A stretch of DNA of 64,000 nucleotides, taken from Bog-950 sp964493695. GTDB taxonomy: Bacteria; Bacteroidota; Bacteroidia; Chitinophagales; LD1. Below, piece after piece: positions 57,316 through 64,000 of this stretch. The notes below the pieces were generated by a model. That model was not told the origin of the DNA and ran no database searches. It worked only from the letters and a program-made list of their open reading frames with translations. Position 1 is the stretch's first letter. Each line of letters begins with the position of its first letter. The stretch covers positions 3,740 through 67,739 of the forward strand of contig CAZBPG010000008.1 in the NCBI GenBank assembly GCA_964493695.1, given 5' to 3'. Position numbers and translations under genes: made by a program.

Positions 57316-58128
57316 CTACGGCTGGGTAACCTCCAACCGGGCACCGTTATCAGTATTTACGGTAATCAATGCACCATCATTTACTGTAAGTGTATAACAA
57401 TAAGCATTGCCCGAATTAATAAGCGGGCTATACGTAGTTCCGGCAGGTATTACAACATTTTTCGTAGAAGTAGGAACCGAGTTTGTACTCCAGTTGCAGG
57501 CATCGAACCAGTTAGTGCTGGAAGTGCCCCGCCATGTATGAGTTCCGTTTACGTCACCGGTGTAATACCAATAAACGTTTACTTCTGCGGCATAAGCACT
57601 GCCGCAGGCGTAATAGTCTGCCCAGCCAACACCGTTCCATTGGCATGGAGGTCCTAAATCGCGGTAAGCTATATCCGAAGCAAACTCTCCGGGACCGCAA
57701 TGGTAATCGTCATTATCACAGTACCAGGCTTCATCATAAGAGCAATCGCCCCCACACCCATCCTCTTCCCATGCATCAATATACAAATCGAACCTGGAAG
57801 GAACCGTGCTGCCGGTGTAGGTTTGGTCAAGAATTACATATTGGTTGGCATCGTACGGACCACCAATCCATCCATAATTCCAGGTATTAGCTTGAATACA
57901 TTGCCCGCCATTCCACCCTGTGCCAAGAATATCTTGATCAGCTCGCGCCCAAAACTTCCATCTTACTTCCTGTTCGCCAAAGCCTGCATCTTGATAACTA
58001 TCAATATAAACGTATCTTACCCTTATCATCAAACGCATCGGTCCATCGCTGAAAGTTTGAGCATGTGCTTCAGGAACAAACTGAAACAACAGAGCCAAAA
58101 GAGTAAGTAGAAAATAGAAACGCTTCAT
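57316..58128 (-). CDS. Secreted Cys/Trp-rich hypothetical protein
   Basis: The 270-residue product has a signal peptide (MKRFYFLLTLLALLFQFVPE, cleavage at AHAQ). A central region is rich in Trp, Tyr, Gly and paired Cys (EDGCGGDCSYDEAWYCDNDD), and the C-terminal 70 residues have NWFDACNWSTNSVPTSTKNV and IPAGTTYSPLINSG, a pattern common in Bacteroidota surface proteins just before a sorting domain. The usual sorting domain is absent (the protein ends ARLEVTQP). It overlaps the upstream gene by 4 bp, at the end of a three-gene unit with the S74 fibre gene. Confidence 0.8.
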   Translation of the reverse strand: MKRFYFLLTLLALLFQFVPEAHAQTFSDGPMRLMIRVRYVYIDSYQDAGFGEQEVRWKFWARADQDILGTGWNGGQCIQANTWNYGWIGGPYDANQYVILDQTYTGSTVPSRFDLYIDAWEEDGCGGDCSYDEAWYCDNDDYHCGPGEFASDIAYRDLGPPCQWNGVGWADYYACGSAYAAEVNVYWYYTGDVNGTHTWRGTSSTNWFDACNWSTNSVPTSTKNVVIPAGTTYSPLINSGNAYCYTLTVNDGALITVNTDNGARLEVTQP

Positions 58129-58538
58129 TTTTGTTCGGGTTTATAGTTTCGGTATTCTTCGGGTGCTGTGGCAGCGTCAAACATAGGAGTATTCCCTTCC
58201 GGTACTTTTTTATTGGTTAAGTCGGGCAGCGGACCGTATTTTTCAACATACCCCTTTTTGTCGTACAAGTAATACCAGTGCTGCATTTCGTTATTATACA
58301 CAGTAATATCCCAGTCTTTATTATTCGTGTTTTTTAACTCGGGTTTTTTCTGCTCTGTAACCGGATACTTCATGAAAGCCGGATAATACATATCGGAAGA
58401 GTATCCGGGCTTTTTGCTTTCATCCACCTTTTTTACAAAAACAGGAACAGGCGTTACCGGAGTTTGCTGCGCCTGTGCCGGCTCAGCGCACAAGATACAA
58501 AGCACAAAGCAAGAGAAAACAAGTTTCGCGATTTTCAT
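58125..58538 (-). CDS. Secreted small hypothetical protein
   Basis: The 137-residue product has a signal peptide (MKIAKLVFSCFVLCILCAEP, AQAQ) followed by TPVTPVPVFVKKVDESKKPG and aromatic-rich text (NNEMQHWYYLYDKKGYVEKY). No domain is recognised. It overlaps the downstream gene by 4 bp and follows the fibre gene by 21 bp, so it probably belongs to the same operon and may be an accessory of the fibre. Confidence 0.72.
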   Translation of the reverse strand: MKIAKLVFSCFVLCILCAEPAQAQQTPVTPVPVFVKKVDESKKPGYSSDMYYPAFMKYPVTEQKKPELKNTNNKDWDITVYNNEMQHWYYLYDKKGYVEKYGPLPDLTNKKVPEGNTPMFDAATAPEEYRNYKPEQK

Positions 58539-58559
58539 AGCAGATAACAGGGGGTTAAA

Positions 58560-61500
58560 TTATTTCTGAACACTTGGTTCCAACAATCTTGACAGTCTTG
58601 CAATTTTATCCTCCAGTTCCATAAAACGGTTTTCGGTAGATGTAGTGATAGATTTTAATTGCTGCTGTTGCGACTGAATTATATTCTGCAGCTCTTTTAC
58701 TGCTTCAATCAGCAACGGAACAATGTGCCCGTACTCTACTGATTTTAATCCTCCTTGGTCGGTTTCTACTACTTCAGGCAAAATCTTTTCCACTTCCTGT
58801 GCAATTAACCCGATTTGTTTTTCTCTTTCAAAGTTCATATCCGGATACTCCTCTGTTTTCCAGTTGTAGCTCACGCCTCTCAACTCTTTTACTTTTTGTA
58901 AGGCATTGGTTAAAACCGCTACATCGGTTTTATAAGTAGAGTCAGAGGTTTCGCTGATACCGGTTGATTTAAACTTACCGGTTATGTTCAGATTGCCTTG
59001 TTGACGAACTCCGGCATCCTGCACATAAGTCTCAACAGTAGTTTGGGAGTTTGCAGTCCAGCCGTTAACGAGCGTTTTGTTGGTAGCACCATAATCGGTT
59101 ACACGGGTGGTGTTGTTGGCGCGACAAGTGTACGAAGTGCCGCCAAGCAGCCAAACCACAAACTCAGTAGAGAATGGATTGTACTCATACCGTGCTATAA
59201 ACTGACGGGTATTATAATAAATCTCGGAATTAATAAATGCGGCACCGTGCCCCCACGATGAAGCGTGTGATCGGAATTTTGCCTGCAAGGCACCCCACCA
59301 ACTGGCATCTTGGTGTACATTGGAACGTATAATTTCAAGCTCCATCGGACCGTCACTCCAGGCAGCATCGTTAAACACTATCGGGTAAAAGGTGGTATTA
59401 CTTCCTCCAACGGTAAACGTTTCGGTGGCTTGTTTGCTTCTAATAGAATTACTCCAAACAGCAGTTCCATTGGCATCAGTCGCAGTTAAAACTTTATTGG
59501 CATCCGGTGAACCACCTCTTATTCGGGCGTTTCCATTTACATCTAAAGTAGCACCCGGTGATACGCCAATACCTAAGCCGGAGTTATTTAATATCATCAA
59601 TTGAGCACTACCCGCACTATTGTACCAATCATAACCACCGGTGCCAAAGTTTCTCCAGCGGGCAACACCACCATCCTGAATAAAGCCGGTGTAGTTAGTA
59701 GCATCGCCAATGTTTAAACCGGTTGACCAACCTACGCCACCTGCACCACCCGCAAAGATGTGGACCTTACCTACCGGGGCTGTTGTTCCTACACCCACAT
59801 TACCTGCGGAGGTAATAAACATGGAATTGGCGGCACCGCCTGCCCCCATACCCAGCGAAGTACCAGAATGCCAAACGTATTGTTCTGCCGAGCCACCGGC
59901 ATTACGGAACCTGATTTCCTTTCCGCCACCCGATAGGGTGATATGTCCGGTAACATCCAGCTTATCTACCGGAGAAGAATTGCCTACACCTACGTTACCG
60001 TCAGATTTAAAAAACATGGAGAGCGTTCCGGTGGTGGCTGCATTGTAATCTGCTGTGTTATTTACATAAACCGAGCCGTAACCTCCTGCTGCTGTATTTC
60101 CGAATCTTATTTCGTTAGCACTATTATTACCAAACACCAAAACACCTTGTGCCCCTGATTGCGCGCCCAACTGAGTTTTATAAGTGGTTGGATAATTGTT
60201 TGACGATACAGATATAGCCGATGCGGCAGAACCGCTTACATGAAGATTAGTTTGAGGAGTGGTAGTTCCTACTCCTACGTTACCACCGCGATTAATGGTA
60301 AAGCGGTCATCGTTGTCGCCAACGGCAAAAATGTTATCTGTTTCAAATTCTCTAGAAGTATAGCCACCGGGAAGAGAACCGGCAGTCCAGGCAAGAGGAA
60401 CCCATCCGTTAGCCTGCTGGTTATCGGAAATAGAAAAATCAACACTTCCTGCGCGGCTGGCATAAACCTCCAGATACTGCGGGTCGTAAGTGGTTGCTGT
60501 AAGAACTCTTACCTTTGTAAAGGTGGCCGTACTATATCTGGAATGGTTTAGCAAAGTAAAACTCATACCACCCGCATCATTAAATGAAGCCCCTACTCTG
60601 AAAGTAAGGGTGGAGTGTCCTCCTCCACTAATGTAATCTCTTAAAGTAAACTCGGCATTGGCGCGGTCACCGGTATTACTGGCTATTCTATACCAGGTAC
60701 CTGCAGCGGCTGTTGCGGCATACTTTACACCGGTGTTGGCAGGATCTTTCCACGTGGCATTGCCGTTAGCATCGGTAGAAGTTAAAACCATTCCCGTAGC
60801 AGGACTTCCGCCACGGATACGGACAGTGCCGTTTACATCTAAGTTAGTTGTAGGCGCAGTGGTGGCAATACCTACATAACCATCGGTGTTAATGTTCATG
60901 GCATCGCGGGCTGTCATGCCCTGTGTATACTGGCGGAAATGAATACTGCCGTAAACACCGGCACTGCCGGTATACACAGAACCGAAATAAGCATCGCTGC
61001 TGGATGGAGCATAACTCATAAAAGCATACTGCCCGAACGAACCCGGTCTGTGGGCCCTTACACCATCCTCATAAAGGTTGGTGGATGACCCACGGTAAAC
61101 ATCTAATGCTGCTGTAGGCGCAGTTGCACCTATTCCTACATTGCCGCCCGAAGTAAAGGTAGTACTGAATGTACCTACATCGTTGCCGCCACCTGTGTAT
61201 ATATCTAAGCCCGAACCCGACACCCGCAAACGAGCATTATTTGCTGCATCTAATGGCGAAAGCCACACAAAATGGGTGTTATCATTATTTTGAATTTGCA
61301 GGGCAGGCGACCACACACCGGGATATGAACCGAAATTGGTTTGTGTTTGCCCGTTAGTTAAAATAGTAAGCGTTTTGGTATTTGAACTGGTTCCCCCGTT
61401 GGTAGTTCCTACAATTATACCTCCGTCTGATACATGAAATCTGGCGGCAGGGGTTGTATTTCCTACTCCAGCGTTGCCGGTTATCCAAAAATTGGCCGTT

Positions 61501-62900
61501 TGAACAGCTGAAATCTGGTTCTGTATATAACCGGTGGCTACATCCTGTGCAAAAGCAACATCTTTAAACGTGGCATACGGGGTGGCGCTGTTCCAGGCCT
61601 GCTGATAAATACGCATACCTATCTGGTCTTTTCTGAACATTACCAGGTTATCGTAACCACCGCTGGCATCGGTATACGAGCGCAGGTGCAGGAAATCGGC
61701 ATAAGGAGCAGAATTATTGTTTGCCAAACTGGTAAAACCAAACCTGGCATAACCACTGCTGATATCGGCAGGAGCTATGGTGCGGTCGTCTATTCTTTGC
61801 CATTGACCGTTAAGGTTGGCCGATATTAAACCGGCACTGAAGTTCCCCGATGCATCGCGCATTACAATAGTAGAAGCGGTGTTGGCACTGGTAGCGGCAT
61901 CCAGTTTAGCTTTGTCAGCGGCACTCATGCTGCCCGCAGCACTACCGGTAGCGGCTGTAATGCTTACCACCGGTGCGGTGGTGCCGGTTACCACAATAGG
62001 AGCAGTGCCGGTTACACCGGTTACGGTTCCTACGGTTGGTGTGGCGGGTGCCCAGGACGAGCCGTTCCATTGTAACACCTGTCCGTTGCCTGCACCCATC
62101 TGATTAAGGTCGACAGCGGCTATGCCGGCATCGGCAATTTCTGCGCTGCCCACTGTTCCGCTGTTTATTTGCAGGTTGCTGAAAGGGCCGCTTATATCGC
62201 CACCGGCAGTAGAAGCAGTAGTAACATCGTCACCGGCATTGGTATCACCGGTGTTGTTTACCGTAATAGAACCGGCTGCGCTTACCACATTTATTCCCGT
62301 TCCGGAGGTTAGGGTAGTATTGAGGTAAGTATTACCACCGTTGCCTATAGCAATTTGTCCCGCACCAATAGCCGTTAAACCTGTTCCGCCTAAGTTTACC
62401 GGAACTACTCCCAAACCAATGGTTGGGTTGGCTCCACCGGTAGAGGTAATAGGGGCAGTAACTGTAATGCTGCTGATAGTGCCGCTGGCATCGCTCAGCT
62501 TTTGCCAGTTAGGGGTGCCCGAAGTGCCGGTATTGGTATACAGGCCAGCTGGCGGAAAAGAAACACCCGTGTTATACACCACTAAGCCTTTTTTAGGAGT
62601 TGGAATGGTAGCCGCATCGCTGGCCGACTGAAGGTTTACGTTTGGAAACGAAACCCCTCTGTTGCCCGATGTAATATCCAGCACAGTCGAAGCATCGGGG
62701 GCGGAAGTGCCTATACCCACCTTGCCTTCAATAATGGCTCCGTTAGCGGGGGCGGCAGTGCCGGTGTAGCCTGCACCAACCGACAGGTTACCGTTTACGG
62801 TTGTTTTGCTGGCTGGCGTATTGGTGCCTATACCTACGTTTTGTGAGCGGGCGGTTGTAAAGAGGGTAAGCACAACGGCCAGAAAGTAGATTTTTTTCAT
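58560..62900 (-). CDS. Large fibre protein with S74 intramolecular chaperone domain
   Basis: From the ATG at 62900 (MKKIYFLAVVLTLFTTARSQ, a signal peptide) the product has 1446 residues. It is Gly/Asn/Thr-rich, with repeated NVGIGTxxPxxxLDVxG units (for example TAPTTNLDVNGTVRIRGGSP), as in phage-tail-like and Bacteroidota surface fibres. The C-terminal S74 chaperone domain (SDSTYKTDVAVLTNALQKVK, IGLIAQEVEKILPEVVETDQ) ends in a coiled coil. S74 domains trimerise the fibre and can cleave themselves off. It has no collagen region and no T9SS domain, unlike the fibre genes at 35-44 kb. It heads a three-gene operon. Confidence 0.85.
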   Translation of the reverse strand: MKKIYFLAVVLTLFTTARSQNVGIGTNTPASKTTVNGNLSVGAGYTGTAAPANGAIIEGKVGIGTSAPDASTVLDITSGNRGVSFPNVNLQSASDAATIPTPKKGLVVYNTGVSFPPAGLYTNTGTSGTPNWQKLSDASGTISSITVTAPITSTGGANPTIGLGVVPVNLGGTGLTAIGAGQIAIGNGGNTYLNTTLTSGTGINVVSAAGSITVNNTGDTNAGDDVTTASTAGGDISGPFSNLQINSGTVGSAEIADAGIAAVDLNQMGAGNGQVLQWNGSSWAPATPTVGTVTGVTGTAPIVVTGTTAPVVSITAATGSAAGSMSAADKAKLDAATSANTASTIVMRDASGNFSAGLISANLNGQWQRIDDRTIAPADISSGYARFGFTSLANNNSAPYADFLHLRSYTDASGGYDNLVMFRKDQIGMRIYQQAWNSATPYATFKDVAFAQDVATGYIQNQISAVQTANFWITGNAGVGNTTPAARFHVSDGGIIVGTTNGGTSSNTKTLTILTNGQTQTNFGSYPGVWSPALQIQNNDNTHFVWLSPLDAANNARLRVSGSGLDIYTGGGNDVGTFSTTFTSGGNVGIGATAPTAALDVYRGSSTNLYEDGVRAHRPGSFGQYAFMSYAPSSSDAYFGSVYTGSAGVYGSIHFRQYTQGMTARDAMNINTDGYVGIATTAPTTNLDVNGTVRIRGGSPATGMVLTSTDANGNATWKDPANTGVKYAATAAAGTWYRIASNTGDRANAEFTLRDYISGGGHSTLTFRVGASFNDAGGMSFTLLNHSRYSTATFTKVRVLTATTYDPQYLEVYASRAGSVDFSISDNQQANGWVPLAWTAGSLPGGYTSREFETDNIFAVGDNDDRFTINRGGNVGVGTTTPQTNLHVSGSAASAISVSSNNYPTTYKTQLGAQSGAQGVLVFGNNSANEIRFGNTAAGGYGSVYVNNTADYNAATTGTLSMFFKSDGNVGVGNSSPVDKLDVTGHITLSGGGKEIRFRNAGGSAEQYVWHSGTSLGMGAGGAANSMFITSAGNVGVGTTAPVGKVHIFAGGAGGVGWSTGLNIGDATNYTGFIQDGGVARWRNFGTGGYDWYNSAGSAQLMILNNSGLGIGVSPGATLDVNGNARIRGGSPDANKVLTATDANGTAVWSNSIRSKQATETFTVGGSNTTFYPIVFNDAAWSDGPMELEIIRSNVHQDASWWGALQAKFRSHASSWGHGAAFINSEIYYNTRQFIARYEYNPFSTEFVVWLLGGTSYTCRANNTTRVTDYGATNKTLVNGWTANSQTTVETYVQDAGVRQQGNLNITGKFKSTGISETSDSTYKTDVAVLTNALQKVKELRGVSYNWKTEEYPDMNFEREKQIGLIAQEVEKILPEVVETDQGGLKSVEYGHIVPLLIEAVKELQNIIQSQQQQLKSITTSTENRFMELEDKIARLSRLLEPSVQK

Positions 62901-63603
62901 ATCAGGTATTTTGAGCGTATTTGAGTGCAAAATTCACACCAATTATACGGAGATAATCCATCTCTTTACGTAAAAAGTTTTACAGGGTTATTGGAGGGAG
63001 GTAAAAGTGTATGCTAAGGGCAACACCTGTTCTGTTATTTAGGGCAATTTACAATTGCCGTTAATCAGTTTGCGTTTATTTGTATTTTGCGTTGGTGACA
63101 ACTCTACATAACCCTGTATTAATGGTTTTGGTTTCCGCTAACGTTTGGCAAACCATGTTAGCAGCACACACTTCTGTCTTTGTGGTGCAAGTCCGTGTAA
63201 TTTTATTTTGTTTAATATCAATGAAAGTTGATACTCAACAACTCAAAGTCGGGTAAAAATGAAGTCGCAGTTTTTAGTTCTGAAGTAATTTCTATCGCCA
63301 GAATAGTTTCTCGCACTTTGTCCTGTTTGAAAATTGTCTTGATGCTTAATTGATAAAAAAGTGTCTGTCCGATAACTTTCTCATAACCACGACTAACTTT
63401 GCTTGATATCGCAAACCTTTACTTTATTCGAAATCAAAAGAGCGAGTTGTTGGGCAGTTTTTTTTAAGGAGTAAGCAAGGTGGAAAAGTCTTTCAGAGAT
63501 GGGTTTTATGTCGGTTCTGCCGATGCAAAGTCTGGGTAAAGCCAGGACCCTTTTGAATAAAATGTTAGTCAGAGTAATGTAGGTAGTAACAAGTTTATAG
63601 AGC
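62901..63603. other. Intergenic region without recognisable gene
   Basis: About 700 bp, AT-rich, with stops in all frames. A CGCTAACGTTTGGCAAACC stretch (about 63135-63153) resembles the 41-bp array units at 52.4 kb. I see no RNA gene or intact repeat; short open frames (for example minus 63393-63605) have no family resemblance I can support. Confidence 0.5.
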
Positions 63604-63984
63604 ATGAAAAAAAATCCGGTTTTTATGATGATGTTTGTTTAAAGCAGCAGTTTGTTTGCGCAGAGCCGGCCAGATACAGTTTCGATCAGGAAACAGTTGG
63701 AACAGATTCATGAGCGGGATCAAAAAACAAGAACTGGAACTGACTCTGCAGCGTTTATTCGATATATTGACAGCACTAATTTGGTGAAGGTTGCATGCCT
63801 GATTGCTAAGTATTGTTGGATGGAAAGAAGTTTTGTCGGTGACAGAGGTAATACGTACTGTTTTTTGTTATTCAACATGCCGACCTTGCTACACAAATGA
63901 AATATGTTTCACCCTAAAAAATCTGTTGGAGAAGGTGAATTGCGCCGTAACCATCCGGTAAACCACGGTCTTTCGATGTTTTAG
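63604..63984 (+). pseudogene. Decayed DUF6624-like secreted protein gene
   Basis: The frame starts MKKNPVFMMMFV at 63604, meets a TAA at 63640, and continues SSSLFAQSRPDTVSIRKQLE, so a signal peptide is broken by one nonsense codon. IHERDQKTRTGTDSAAFIRY and VACLIAKYCWMERSFVGDRG follow. The expected continuation (FVIQHADLATQMKYVSP) is in another frame (about 63855-63915), and PKKSVGEGELRRN is in a third. This order (DQ.xR, GW.xxSxVGxxG, IQHAD, KYxSPLKK) fits the DUF6624 family. At least one stop and two frameshifts make it non-functional, unless these are sequencing errors. Confidence 0.7.
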
Positions 63985-64000
63985 GAGGATTTATGCCCCC

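Noticed and set aside
63393..63605. Minus-strand 70-codon frame
   Set aside because: No family resemblance, no ribosome-site context, and it lies in a region that appears decayed.

Overview
The window reads as a chromosome segment of a Bacteroidota bacterium, probably near the Chitinophagales/Sphingobacteriales/Flavobacteriales level. Signs of this are a fused SecDF, type IX secretion (T9SS) C-terminal sorting domains, a DUF4369-TlpA lipoprotein, a tyrosine-ammonia-lyase gene of the flexirubin type, a SWIB/MDM2 DNA-binding protein, promoters of the TTTG-N18/19-TAnnTTTG kind, and a long-repeat type II-C CRISPR-Cas9 locus. A run of exactly 100 N (11986-12085) marks a scaffold gap, so this is a draft or metagenome assembly.

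Layout. 1-6.3 kb: partial M23 peptidase, alaS, a toxin-antitoxin pair, gatB, a TlpA-like lipoprotein. 6.3-11.4 kb: glycosyltransferase and GT-C/TPR membrane proteins. 11.5-13.5 kb: a truncated surE, low-complexity repeats around the gap, and a hypothetical gene. 13.5-20.3 kb: a complete type II-C system. The array (16 full 46-bp repeats plus one truncated repeat, 16 spacers) is on the plus strand; cas2, cas1 and cas9 are on the minus strand; the tracrRNA is on the plus strand just upstream of cas9. 20.3-21.3 kb: a G-depleted spacer with palindromes. 21.3-25.7 kb: tyrosine ammonia-lyase, FabG-like reductase, phytoene-desaturase-like oxidoreductase. 25.7-30.8 kb: two outer-membrane-type proteins, a small protein, secDF. 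30.9-35.3 kb: nucleotidyltransferase pair, two T9SS cargo proteins, dense palindromic repeats. 35.4-45.5 kb: two giant collagen-like surface proteins and a LVIVD-repeat T9SS protein. 45.6-50.9 kb: PAS histidine kinase, then nuoF, whose 3' end is present three times with small toxin/antitoxin-like genes between the copies. 51-57.2 kb: small unknowns, a 41-bp palindromic tandem array, Nudix, pyrE, pyrB, a four-helix-bundle gene, pyrR, SWIB. 57.3-62.9 kb: a three-gene secreted/fibre operon. The end holds a decayed DUF6624 gene.

Recurring theme. Much of the window looks shaped by small repeats and small accessory genes entering housekeeping loci. Palindromic or micro-repeat elements sit in frame inside alaS, cas1 and both T9SS cargo genes. 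A toxin-antitoxin pair lies between alaS and gatB, an S23-type four-helix-bundle gene lies between pyrB and pyrR, and small toxin/antitoxin-like modules are tiled onto the nuoF 3' end. Two separate arrays of hairpins repeat every 41 or 42 bp. The nuoF 3'-end arrangement and the coding palindromes are the strongest candidates for something undescribed.
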